In this document: piece after piece, positions 44,501 to 56,752 of the stretch
How positions within the stretch are numbered: the stretch's first letter is position 1
Layout: the number at the start of each line of letters is the position of its first letter
Assembly (NCBI RefSeq): GCF_026151205.1
Contig: NC_087076.1
Coordinates: 7,168,902-7,232,901, forward strand
Direction of reading: 5' to 3'
Length of the DNA stretch: 64,000 bases
Source: Bolinopsis microptera
Lineage: Eukaryota; Ctenophora; Tentaculata; Lobata; Bolinopsidae
Program-made: the position numbers and the translations under genes
The notes under the pieces: generated by a model
The model's input: only the letters and a program-made list of their open reading frames with translations
Database searches by the model: none
What the model was told of the DNA's origin: nothing

Positions 44501-47500
44501 CCCACGATGGTTGGGAGTAAATATGGGGTGATGGAAATTAGACCAATTACCTAATCAGAGTGGAGATAAGGAGGGCTTTTTACTATATAAATATTTATGA
44601 ATATAAATATTTGAAGATTACTCACCCTCCAGATCGTCAGGTTTGTCAATCTCCACTCCTCCGAATATAATAGAAACTTCAGCGTGCACTATCCCTTTAG
44701 TACTACTATAAGTGTACTGAAAGAGAGAGGGGATGTTAATTTCTCAGGTGATCACACTGTTACCTGGTTTGAGGTGCAGAATTACACTACAGGACCGCGT
44801 GCTGTGGTTACCCCACCCCTCTCTCCCCTGATATGTAATCATATTAACTCCCCCCTGCTGCAGACTAGAACCTACACACCGTCCTACACCAGTCAGCTCC
44901 CGCTAATTTGAAATCAGGCATTTAATTTGAGAGGTATCATGTAAGAAACACTGATCCGTGTTGATCAACGGTAGCCGTTCTGGCACCACCGCATTAGGAC
45001 ATGTGTAAAATTAAATCATTGGCATGTACAAGCATTCCATGAATATCTGCGTGATAATTACCTTAATATAGCTATTTCTTCACTACGGTACGAGGATGGA
45101 AAGAGAGGAGAAATCCCTGCTCATCAGCACGGTACGAGAACGGAAAGAAAAGAGAAATCTCATCTCTTTCATCACTTTAAAAACTTAAAATAGCTGTAGC
45201 AAGGCTGGTTCATGTGTTCATTATTCATTGTCACGGCGACATGTTGGCGACGATACGTGTTATTACAGACCCCTCAACCCTTATATTTAATGGAGTGGAA
45301 GCAAACACAGGGACGTAACTTGCGGTACATTTCAGTCAGAAACAAAGGATTTTCTTGGACATTTTAACATTTACATAATACGATAAAAAGGTGGTAAATG
45401 AATGATTTAACGCTATTTTAACGTACGGTGTTGGGATTACATTCGAGACTGTTCGAGTCAGTAAGGTGACCTCCAGTCGTTTGTTTATTTCCATCAATAT
45501 AGATATCACAACTATAGCCAATGTCATTGCGTCCCACACTCTCGGGCAGATGTCGTCCATGGACGCGAAACGACCTCCTGAAAAGGAACAGATGTTAGTT
45601 TGTGATGATGCTGGATGTTTGTATTATTTCAGTTTGGCGAGCAATCATTAGAGAAGTGGAGCAAGTGAGCAAGAGAATTTAGCACGTTGCGGTCTACGCT
45701 CACGGGGGAGTGTGATGTTTACATAAGATGGAGTCCACCAGAGTCGAGAACACCTAGAGCATGTCTAGGTGGTTTACTTAAACATTGTGGAATGTATGGT
45801 ATGTATAGCAAAAGCATCAGGGAATTACATGGAAATTTTCAATAGTGGAAATTTTGTTTCTGTGAAAAGCTAAAAGTATTTGAAGACTCACTGAACACCA
45901 GCAGGGATGAGTTTGTCCTCGTATTCCACGTACTCCAAGGTAGGACAGACATTAACACTGGTCACGTGGGTTCCCTTCATGCACATCTCACTCTGGTAGA
46001 TACAACCACCATCGTACGGGCACCATTTACAACCACTGTCTGGCACTCCTATCGCACTGCACTCTTTACAGGTGGTGATTATCTTACAGTCGAATATCAT
46101 GATTAGGTCTGGAGCGTGAACAAACGGTTCTATGTTGGAGCTAGCTTTGAGGGATAGCTGGACTGGCATGTTATCTGAGGAGATTAAGGGTTGAAGAGGA
46201 GTGAAATAGAAGTGGGAAAGTGAAACAAAAGTTGGTAATATCACAGATGATTATATTTAAAGGAGTCAAGATTCAAACGTTATCAAAATTAGAAAAATAA
46301 AACGGGGGGCTGACTCACGATCCATGTTGTTCTGGACAATAGGAGTGTTGCAAGTAACAACAGCAGTGCCATCCTCATTCTGGCGCACACTGGCGGGAGT
46401 GTTACCGTACTTCTCAAACACGCACTCGTACACCTCGTCCTGAGGCAGCTGAGCCTGGACGTTCAGAGTCACCTCTTCCTGCTGGTTAGCGGGAGCAGAA
46501 GTGGGGCTGACACTCGTTATTGTGATACATTGGTCGGGGGCTCCTCGCTTCCAGTGGATATCCTGACTAGAGTTATCACATTCGTCCTGGAAAATAGAAA
46601 CATTTGGTGGCACCAAGTTCTAGAACATTTTACGGTTCTCCTCTTTAATTTCAATTACAGTTATAGGAGACAGGGATCCTAACATATGTCCAGAGAGTAG
46701 TAATAATAACAGAGATGTACTCAGAAGAGGGTGGTGGAATGCTGGTGGAATGTGGTACGTGACTAACCTGAGTACTACAGCGGTTCTTGAGGACACACCA
46801 TCCACAGTAGGGGTTGTTAGACGAGATACAGGAGGAACAGTTATCATAGGTCTCACATTCCGCTACTGGAACCTTCACCAGCTGGTCGGTGGCCATGGCG
46901 TACACAAAGTCGTGTCCTTTACTGAGAGCAAGCTGTTCAACCGGGGTTGTGCGGATCTGGGCGTTTGAGAACATGGAAACGTCCTTATCACTTTCTAGTA
47001 ATATCTGAAATAGTTAACAAGTGGTTACTACTTGGAGCAGAGAGAGATAATGGTTGTCTCCAGTTACATTCTACTGCATAATCCGTGCATGGAAGGGACC
47101 CACTTGAAGAAACCAAAACCAAAACGGACCTCTCTGGTTAGTGGTTACACGTCATGACAGAAGGTCGGACCGAGCAAGCTGGACCATCACTGTGGGCAGA
47201 CACTTCGCACGGCTAATCCTGGGACATGATCTAACGCATAGTATTTAGCACACTTTTTATTCACGATCCTCTCTAGAATAGTGTTCATGTGGCCACTTGT
47301 TCCGCAGATCCAACATGTTTAATTGACCGAATCTGTTCGGTTTCATCCAATAAACTTATTGGAAATATTGGAAAAAAGCGTGCATAGCTACTTTTGCCCA
47401 TACATAACATATTATATGCCTAATAAATGAGTTCTGTACAGCATTATGCTGTGTAATTAATACACCTTGCTAGCCATTGAAGCGCTGCTTGACAAAATTC

Positions 47501-49467
47501 ATTAGAAGCTGAAGCTAGGACCTACCCCTTGCTGAGTGATCACATGAGCCTTGTGCCAAATGGTCACGTGACACGACTCAGCCAAAAGGTCACATGAGAT
47601 GATCTACAAATGGTTATCATCGGCCATTTTATCCGGTTATCATAAAAAATATCAGGTCATCCTAAAACCTGATACTCTTAAAGTGCACTGTTTAAAGAGT
47701 GAGGGGGGAAGTGGTTCATCACCTTCCCCAGAAAAGATACCCGGCTCTCTTTATCATTCGCAATTTCATGAGACCCACCAAATTACATTATGCGGGGTAG
47801 CCCGAGGGAGGAGGGAACCAGACGTCATGGCAACCGGGACACTGGGACAGCACCCTGACATTAACTAACACACACCACTCTGACATTAACTCTGACATTA
47901 ACATACTTGACCGTACCCAAACTTTACACGTAATATTCCCATGATGTTAGCAGACAATTAGTGCAATGTTTACAAACATCGGCCCGGAAAACAACCAAAC
48001 TGTTTTAAATATGCGAAGAAAATTAAGGTAGACAGATGTCTGCGGTTGAAAATAAAACCAGACAGAGAATACCTGAAATGTTAATAACCAAAAAGCAAAA
48101 TATCACAATTGTTGAAAGAAATAGCATTGAACGAAGTGGAGGCTTACCTTGAGTAGCTTCCCGTTCTTAGTCCCGATAAACGCTACAGAGTATTCCTCGT
48201 GAGAGTTAACAGCGAGTGAGAGCATCGTGTCCTCTTGGAGAATAAAAGCAGCAGTTTTGGTGATAGGATTATCCAGCTCAAGAGGAGAGTTTGACAGAAC
48301 GTTGCATTGATTGAAAGCCTTGGTTTGAGCATTGCACTTCGGTCGGTTGTTCTGACCGTCGAATGACAGACCTGAAAAACCTTTTCCATTCCAACAATCC
48401 CGCGTCTTGTTCTCGAAAGCAAGCTCGATTTCCTTGATGGTATAAATACAAATCGCACTGTCGCCGGTCGGTTCATGTTTACCTTCCTGAGCCTGGGCAA
48501 ACAAAGCAATTACAATATCACTCTGACTGATAATCTTAAGCTTAGTCGCCAGCTCGGAACCAGCTTTACCGATAGCCAGAGCTTGGAGCAGCTGGAAGTT
48601 GGTACCATCCTTCTTGCACTCCATCTGGGCCTCGGTGTAGCTGATCAACTTCCGGTTTCGGAAGTCCCCCTCGTCCGACTGGCAAATCCGTGTCAGCCGT
48701 GATTTATACACTCCGGAGCCCGGAGTGGTCGGTTTTATAGTGGAGAAGTACCGATACGAACCACTCGCAAAACCACCGTTGTATATCACGTGAGCATTCC
48801 GAGACCTAGACCGATATAGTGTCCGTTTGTTTTCCGATTCGGAGTTCTTGTACAACTTGAACATTTGCTCTGAATTGGTTTTATCGACCTTCCTGATGGC
48901 AATAGAGGGCAGGATTACAAGCGCAGAGTCCGGTTCAGCGAAGGAAGCTCCAACATACAGCACATTAGTGCCACTGGGGCCGGCTGCAATAAAACCGTAA
49001 GAAGCATTGTCGCCCTTGTTAGCGATAACCCAATGTCCCTGGGACGTGGGCCAACTGATCAACTCCTCGATATTCTGAAGATTTCTCATCTGACACGAGC
49101 CCTGATACACATTACCGCACACTATCAGTGCTGACTGATGTTGGTCTATGACCAGGATTTTGACAATATTGTTAGTCTGACTAAGTTCGGCTGACGGGTT
49201 CAAACAGTGCCCCGCGTTCAGTTTAGCCGTAGCTGGGATGCACTCCTCGTTGTCCATCTTAGGGCCTAACGAAACGTCGTGCATGAGGTCGAGGTTAGGG
49301 TTAAGCTGGCAGAGGAGGTTATCAGCTCCGAGGTAAACGTTGCCACTAACATCATCAACTACTATCTGACGGAGCATGGTGGCAGTCTGGGGCGAGAAGG
49401 TGTCGTAACAAGACATCAGAGACACGCACCATAGCAACAGAACGGCTCGCAGGTTCGTCTCATCCAT
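38588..49467 (-). CDS. PLXN: Plexin, complete 18-exon semaphorin receptor
   Basis: Exons: 48148-49467, 46768-47004, 46319-46586, 45892-46174, 45427-45577, 44626-44716, 44173-44403, 43477-43682, 42615-43316, 42125-42454, 41767-41953, 40887-41512, 40414-40674, 40012-40203, 39636-39892, 39232-39463, 38824-38946, 38588-38692. All have GT-AG sites and matching phases, giving a predicted 1933 aa, the usual plexin length. Order: signal peptide (1-20), sema domain (to about 489), PSI 1 (about 490-517), IPT-like segments alternating with PSI 2 (exon 4) and PSI 3 (exon 7), further IPT repeats (exons 8-10), one membrane helix (about 1278-1302) and a juxtamembrane helix (QVARECK). The split GAP half 1 has the arginine pair in LFLRRTES; the Rho-binding domain is in exon 13; GAP half 2 has the second arginine in IPLRFW and MDSCSLS. 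In the family, semaphorin binding activates GAP action on Rap GTPases to guide cells and axons. The ATG is 5 nt after TTCTTCCAG. Confidence 0.97.
39101..39220. repeat. 7-bp minisatellite in a plexin intron
   Basis: About 17 imperfect copies of GTGTGGA. The array ends roughly 10 nt from the 5' splice site of exon 16 (donor GTAGGG, 39226-39231). Confidence 0.85.
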
Positions 49468-49476
49468 CTTGCCTGG

Positions 49477-51279
49477 AAGAAAAGGGACCGTTAGAGGGGT
49501 GGATAGACAAAGAAAGGGTTTTGATTGGGTTGAGTGTTAGTTGCTACGTATAGAAGAGAAAAGGTAATTGTGGAAGGTGAACAGTATGTTCACTAAAAAA
49601 TCAACTACAGTTCAACAGGGGTGCAAAACGTTCGAAATTAACGTTTTCAGAAACAGCTTTAATACACCATCAGTATAAAATACTTATTTTTAGAATCATA
49701 CTAGTCGCTGTTGCGTAAACATGGAACACCCTCCCGACCATTAATGACGTCTATCACAGTGCTGGCAAGCACGAGCGGTGTCTTTATTGGGGGAATACTA
49801 TGTACCCCCTTTACTATTGTACCCCCTTTACTATTATAACTCCTTTACACCCCCTTTGGTACACGTTGGAAGGGCATGAGTTTTTCAGGCATTAAGACTC
49901 ATCGGAAGTCGTTCAGCAGATTTATTTTTTAGTTCAAAACATTCTAATTTGATGTCAAAGATGACAGAAATAAGAAATAGTTATGTTGAGATTTTGAAGA
50001 AATTTGCATAAAATTCGCGCCAGCACTGTTATACGAAATTCGGTAAAAAACCCGAAATCGCCATATTCAGGTGCCTTAAAAACCATGTTAAAATTGAGTT
50101 AGAGATCTGAAATTTTTCAGGGCGTCTAGACGTTGACCAAATCGACTGCAAAAAAAGTTTCAAGTTTCAGGAGCATCGGGAAATGGGTTTTCTAGAACCC
50201 CTGTTTTACGACAGATTGTCGTGATATATACATACATATATATATACATTCAGGGATAGACGCTTTGCCAGTCAATTATAGGCTATATTTAGGTGTCCGT
50301 AGATTCAGAAGCTTTAAAGATACAGCCATTTCGGACCACAGGTCTTGAAGATAATTGTTTAGACTTTAGTTTACATTATGTTAAAAAGTAATTCAACGTC
50401 ATCATCACCACTTGATGACGTCATCAAGTTAACCATTTTTAAAACTTGATTTTTCACAAAGTAATCATTTTTAAAATCAATTTTACGCCATTAAGGAGTA
50501 ATTTTATTCAAAATTTGAGTGCATATTGAAGTTAGATAATTGTTTAAGCATTCTGAAAATCTACCGGAAAGTTTTTCTAGCTTGCTCCTTCATAAAGATA
50601 TTCGCTATTGAAGTTAGTGCTTTTTTAAAGAATAATTTTATAAAAACGCTAATTTTACGTTCTAGTATTCTCTGGTGTTGCACCATCCCTTGGGTTGTGG
50701 AGCTCAATTTTGCTTCCTAAAGGTCTCAATTGTGTCATAGGCTAGTTTTAAAGTTGAAAATCGAAAAGTTGCACACGTGGGGCAACGCCCAAATTGATAG
50801 AAAATTGCTAAAATCACTGAATATTGCTGTTTTCACCAATTTCCGTCAACTTTGGAGCGCCGTTGTGATTACAGTTCTTCTTGAAATACTTTGAAACTTT
50901 TCATGCTTATCAAACTATATATAAAACACCATCATGCAAAAATTTACGGTGATTCAATATTGGATGCGCACGCAACTTCCGCTCAAGGTTTGCACGTGCG
51001 AAAGGTTAAAATTTTGCTCATTCGTGATTTTGAACAAATTCTGCTTTGCCACGACAGTTCAATGTCATTATATATGAATTTAATGCCAACTTGAATGAGT
51101 ATAAAGTGGCATATTCAGTCAGTGATCGACCGATATGCTTACCTAAACACAAGGAAATGTTTTTAAAGGAAAAATTTCGAAATCGTTGAAATCACCTCCT
51201 TATTAATATTAATGAAGTTATGAGTTTACATTTCGGCTTTGTAAAGTACCCTGACATTATAATCAAAAAGAGATGATAT
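49477..51279. other. Plexin 5' flank / 5'-UTR intron
   Basis: On the minus strand this precedes the acceptor CTTCCAG at 49473-49479, so it is either intron between a non-coding exon and exon 1 or an outron. No coding frame with a motif was found. Contains a short (TA)n/ATACAT run at 50225-50250. Confidence 0.5.
50411..50428. promoter_or_regulatory. 18-bp perfect palindrome with full CRE core
   Basis: CTTGATGACGTCATCAAG is its own reverse complement and includes TGACGTCA, the consensus CREB/ATF site, about 950 bp upstream of the plexin start codon. Function not shown. Confidence 0.4.
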
Positions 51280-51635
51280 TTGACCAAAACCCATAATCAT
51301 GGGTAGAGTGGAGCGCTGCCAGTGTCTCTCTTTCCCAAACAAAAGGCAATGATATCAATTTGAATGACCGTTATCAAATGCAAAATTATACCGAGAATGA
51401 AATCGGTCGCTCGCTTTTCCCATTCATTTACAATTGAAATAGATTACATGTTATAAATCAAAACTTATTACAATTCGTAAGCCATGAATGAGTGGGAAAA
51501 GCGAGCGACCGATTTCATTCTCGGTATAATTTTGCATTTGATAACGGTCATTCAAATTGATATCATTGCCTTTTGTTTGGGAAAGAGAGACACTGGCAGC
51601 GCTCCACTCTACCCATGATTATGGGTTTTGGTCAA
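51280..51635. repeat. Near-perfect hairpin: 145-bp arms, ~60-bp loop
   Basis: 51280-51425 and 51490-51635 are reverse complements with no mismatch seen. Outer end is TTGACCAAAACCC. It looks like a young foldback MITE; a transcript from it would fold into a long dsRNA. Confidence 0.9.
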
Positions 51636-53631
51636 ATTGACTTAAGTTAAAAAGAGTTTGTCTATTCTTATCAATGTAATGAGAAGGATACTAAAATTTC
51701 TAGATTTGTGAGGTAACATTAAGCATGTTTAATTTCTAGATGATCTAATCGACCTCGCACTGACCGGAACTAGAAATGTTAAACGAGAGACAAAAATGAC
51801 TGATGACGTACCCATAACAAACACACAAACACACGAAATAACAAACTGTAAACAACCGAAAACTGAACCCACACAACAACCCGACCCAGAATATAGGTGT
51901 GACAAAAATATAAAAATATATAACGAAAAAAAATCAGTGCGGCTCTCCCTTCGAGTGTGCGCCACCCTTATCTCCAACTCATATGTGATTTAATACTTTG
52001 CCAGTAATACCCTAAAATACGTGTAACCCTCGGTAATTCGATAAAGGGTACGGATATAAGGAAACAGTGGTACGTAATCGAAGGAGCGTTTATCGTAGTA
52101 CCATGGTCACTGACAACTGTCTAGTTATCTTCATATGACCATTACTAATTACAGAAGATACCAATTTTTTACCAGCTAATTTCTCCTGACGAAAGCAGCA
52201 GAAGACTGACAACTACAACCGTTAAATTTGTGTTAAGTTTTGAAAGTAGCGGAAAAAGAAGCTGCCTTCTTCCCAGATAACCACGGTCCATGAAGCGTCA
52301 CAACATAATAACCACGGGACAGTGTAGAAATGAAAGCAACAAAAACACGGTGAAATGCACGGTTTATACTGAATATATATATATTGACCCTGCTTATATG
52401 TTATTAATATCACGGAGCGCGACCCCCTGGTGGCTGGAGAGTACGGAGACCATGTGACATGTCACGTGATATCATGGTATAGAGAGTGTGGAGAAAGAGA
52501 GCGCCCACAGCGGAGGTTTATCATTATTATATGCAGTCTGTTAAATGCTACTTCAGATGGATGGGAAAGAAGAGGTCCCCCACTGAGAATGAACTGTGGT
52601 GAGCTGGTTTAATGTAAACTGGACTGTTTCCAGGCTGGTTATTGGTCACGTGACTATGTTTAGCGGTTAGGGGGTCTGATTGAACTGATCACGTGATATC
52701 AACCTGTCCTGGTAACGCTACCAGTAACAGATCGTTCAGTCTGCTAGAGCAGGAGAAAAGTACAGGAGAAAAGTACAGGATGAAAGTACTGATGAAGTAC
52801 TGAAGTAGAACAAGCAGGTAAGATCTGTCAAAAATAGGCTGACGGAGCGTAAAGGATGCTCGATAACATTTACTGGTTAACTACACTAACAAGACTAGCG
52901 AGATATTTAAACCCTTTTAAAGAGATCTCCGAAGTTTTGACAGGATAGCTAGACGATCTAGCTGGACGTGAGGACAGATTGCAGCATGTCAGTAATCTTG
53001 GTCCGATCAGAGCGGTTCAAATTCTAACACTCAAACCAAGATTTTACAGCTTTTTTGGATTTGCGTGAACGTGTTTTTAGTGCTCAGATGGTGTGAGATT
53101 TTAAAAAGCGGTTCTTATATTTAGTAAACTCTACAGCTACACAAATAGCGGGTAGTGGTGTTAATTAACTGTAAAATAAAAAATAAACAAAATGAAAAAT
53201 GATAATTATAAAGTTTGTGCTCAGAAAATACTTAGTCCTAAGCAAATAATACAAAATTGATCGCCGTACTGTATTTCAAACTAATATCACTACTTCACAT
53301 TCTATACTTCACATAATTTGACACAATCTATGAGTAATATGGAAAATGTAGAAGATCTGTGGTGGAGAGGATGACGTTAAATGGAAAAGAAAAAAACGAA
53401 CGAGACCAAGATGACCGTATATTATTTTAAACGCTGAAGTTTTGAGAGGATAAAGGTTACGTAAACCACTCTGAACGTTCGTTGGCAGATAAGGAAGAAG
53501 ACAACGTTATAATCAAATCTGATAAGAGATAAGGTCGATAGGGGGCTATAAGCTTACAGACACAAACGACCAAATTCAAAGGGCTGAAGAAAATTGTATC
53601 GCAGAAAATAAATGAGAAAAATCAAATACTA
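51636..53631. other. Non-coding DNA upstream of plexin
   Basis: No ORF with recognisable content. On the plus strand, CAAGCAG/GTAAGA at about 52815 resembles the end of an exon, but no partner was identified. A first non-coding exon of plexin may also lie here. Confidence 0.4.
52463..52695. promoter_or_regulatory. Cluster of three CACGTG E-boxes
   Basis: CACGTG at 52463-52468, 52647-52652 and 52690-52695, each inside TCACGTGA-like context. Such sites bind bHLH factors (MITF/TFE, USF, Myc). The same word also occurs in dispersed repeats here, so a promoter role is uncertain. Confidence 0.3.
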
Positions 53632-56600
53632 TAGTAAGGGGAAAAGTGGTCGATTTAAGGGTTCCGTTGGATTTAAATGTTCACAAGGATTTAGCAACGG
53701 AATATGGTAGTTAGAACCCCTACGAACATAATTAGACTTGTCACCAATTTTGTATCTCGACAGAAACACCACTTTTTACCACTTTTTACCACCTTTGTAC
53801 CACCTTTCTGGTTTGCCAAATATCTTTAGTTGTGAACGTCGTAGAAGGCTGGAAATTAACCTAGATTGTTTATCTTATCAAGGAGTAAAACTTTTAAAAG
53901 AAAAATTTTTACATCGGACAATCAGCTAATTGGATAATTACCAATTAGTTAATTACCAAAAAAAGTGAAAAATTTTTATTGGCTCAAGATGATTAAAATC
54001 GTTTGAAACACGGAGAAATGTAGTTTTTAGAAAAACTTCAAAACTTTTTCACTTACAAATTTTTTTCGAGACTTAAAAAATTTCGAAAATTTGAAAAAAA
54101 AATTTCCGCCAAAAGTGATCGAATTGCATGAAACGTGGATAAAAATGCTTTGCAGAAAAACTTCGAACCTTTTTAGATTGGGGAATACTAAAATCATCAA
54201 TATTTGAAGTTGGAGTTCAGTAAATCTCGGCATATTTTAGTAATTAGGAATAGCTTAGCGGAAAGGGCTGAACCTGAAAAACGTTAACCACACAATATTA
54301 GAGTTTCATAACTAATTACAATATAGCTTTATCAAATTCCACATAAAGAAACAGCACAAAAGGACCGTTTAAGATCGAACCGATTTTACCTGCTGTATAC
54401 TATCATTTTATTGATTTCAATGATCAAAAGTCAAAACCTCTCTGTACCGTCAATCTTGCCAATCTATACCAGGTATCTGAATGTACCGGACCTCTTCTTT
54501 GCCTCTATAATAATTAGACCCAGTTGTGCAAGAAATGCGATTTCTCACAGGGGCTTCTTTTAACTGTGCACCTTTTGTCACTCCCGCAAGAGGCCCGGTA
54601 TTATAGGGGGGTATAGGAAGTGTAAATATACCTTCCATCATCCACTGTGGCTTTTTTGTGTTGTGAATGCACATGCCGCTTCGTTTGCTATGCAAGATAC
54701 CTCGAATAACCCGCATATGTCATTGCCAGGGTCGGGATAGAGCTGGAGATAGCATTGAGAGGTTGCTAGAAATAACTAGACTTAGAATAAAGTCTAGCTA
54801 TCAGATTCTGATGAAAGGCTGTTAAGCTTAGGGGTGGGCGACAATTGACCCCCCGACAATTGACCCCCGACAATTGACCTCCGACAATTGACCCCCGGAA
54901 ATATAATTTAATACAATTAATCCTGACCCTGACCCTGACCCTGACCCTGACCCAGGACCCTAACCCTAACCCTAACCCTAACCCTAACCCTAACCCTGAC
55001 CCAGGACCCTGACCCTAACCCGATCAATTGACTCCAGTGTAATTACATGGGGGGTCAATTGTCGTACTAAGCCCTAGATTTTGCGACAATTGACGCCAGT
55101 GTAATTACATAGGGGTTCAATTGTCGGGGGGTCAATTGTTAGGGGGTCAATTGTAGCGGTACAAAGCTCAGGACGGTGATCTTGATAGGTCAGATAGCTG
55201 TACCTGATTGGTTCCAGCCCACCGTGTCGCTTGGAATTAAGTTCTCACCCCACCTCTTCCAAAAATGCAGTTACCAGAGCAGGAATCTCTTCTTCCTCCT
55301 CTTCTTTCAACCCAAACACAATCAGGTTCCTGCTCTTCTCCTCTTCTGCAGCCACAATCTTATCTCCTTCTTCGGCGTTTTACTGTTGCAGACTGTATCA
55401 CTTGCACTGTTCTTTTGCAGTACTCCTGCACTGTTGCACTGTAGCTCTGTGTCCCTGACTCCACCGTGGTTTGCACTGCCCCTAAACTGCAATCTTAAGT
55501 AACTTTAGTTCCGGCACTCTTTGGCCATTAAAATAACCAACTCCAATGAAACCCCGTGTAGCTACGTTCTGCTACCTCCATGCTAGCACCACCCAGCTAC
55601 CACCAGTTTATTCTAAGTCTAGCTATTTCTAGCAACCTCTCAATGCTATCTCCAGCTCTGTCCCGACCCTGGCAATGACATATGCGGGTTATTCGAGGTA
55701 TCTTGCATAGCAAACGAAGCGGCATGTGCATTCACAACACAAAAAAGCCACAGTGGATGATGGAAGGTATATTTACACTTCCTATACCCCCCTATAATAC
55801 CGGGCCTCTTGCGAGAGTGACAAAAGGTGCACAGTTAAAAGAAGCCCCTGTGAGAAATCGCATTTCTTGCACAACTGGGTCTAATTGTTATAGAGGCAAA
55901 GAAGAGGTCCGGTACATTCAGATACCCGGTATAGATTGGCAAGATTGACGGTACAGAGAAGTTTTGATCATTGAAATCAATAAAATGATAGTATACAGCA
56001 GGTAAAATTGGTTCGATCTTAAACGGTCCTTTTGTGCTGTTTCTTTATGTGGAATTTGATAAAGCTGTATTGTAATTAGTTATGAAACTCTAATATTGTG
56101 TGGTTAACGTTTTTCAGGTTCAGCCCTTTCCGCTAAGCTATTCCTAATTACTAAAATATGCCGAGATTTACTGAACTCCAACTTCAAATATTGATGATTT
56201 TAGTATTCCCCAATCTAAAAAGGTTCGAAGTTTTTCTGCAAAGCATTTTTATCCACGTTTCATGCAATTTTATCACTTTTGGCGGAAATTTTTTTTTCTT
56301 CAAATTTTCGAAATTTTTTCAGTCTCGAAAAAAATTTGTAAGTGAAAAAGTTTTGAAGTTTTTCTAAAAACTACATTTCTCCGTGTTTCAAACGATTTTA
56401 ATCATTTTGAGCCAATAAAAATTTTTCACTTTTTTTGGTAATTAACTAATTGGTAATTATCCAATTAGCTGATTGTCCGATGTAAAAATTTTTCTTTTAA
56501 AAGTTTTACTCCTTGATAAGATAAACATTCTAGGTTAATTTCCAGCCTTCTACGACGTTCACAACTAAAGATATTTGGCAAACCAGAAAGGTGGTACAAA

Positions 56601-56752
56601 GGTGGTAAAAAGTGGTAAAAAGTGGTGTTTCTGTCGAGATACAAAATTGGTGACAAGTCTAATTATGTTCGTAGGGGTTCTAACTACCATATTCCGTTGC
56701 TAAATCCTTGTGAACATGTAAATCCAACGGAATGCCACTTTTCCCCTTACTA
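53632..56752. mobile_element. 3.1-kb palindromic foldback element
   Basis: Left arm 53632-54791 and right arm 55607-56752 are inverted copies with only scattered differences (high nineties percent by eye). The 815-bp spacer includes a telomere-like core. The arms match the diverged element at 5.36-7.38 kb, so they belong to a mobile family. Each arm has a matching 88-codon frame (54450-54716 minus, 55682-55948 plus), but it has no known domain and is not kept open in the 6.9-kb copy. Confidence 0.82.
54845..55160. repeat. Telomere-like tract flanked by opposed CAATTGACCCCC arrays
   Basis: 54926-55022 has tandem CCCTGA and CCCTAA units. On the left are four GACAATTGACCCCC copies (54848-54898); on the right the inverse GGGGTCAATTGTC recurs (55048-55155). 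Together this forms an imperfect inverted structure around an interstitial telomere-like repeat. Confidence 0.8.

Noticed and set aside
54450..55948. Matching 88-codon frames in both palindrome arms as a possible transposon protein
   Set aside because: Similarity comes from the palindrome itself, no domain is evident, and the diverged copy near 6.9 kb does not keep the frame.
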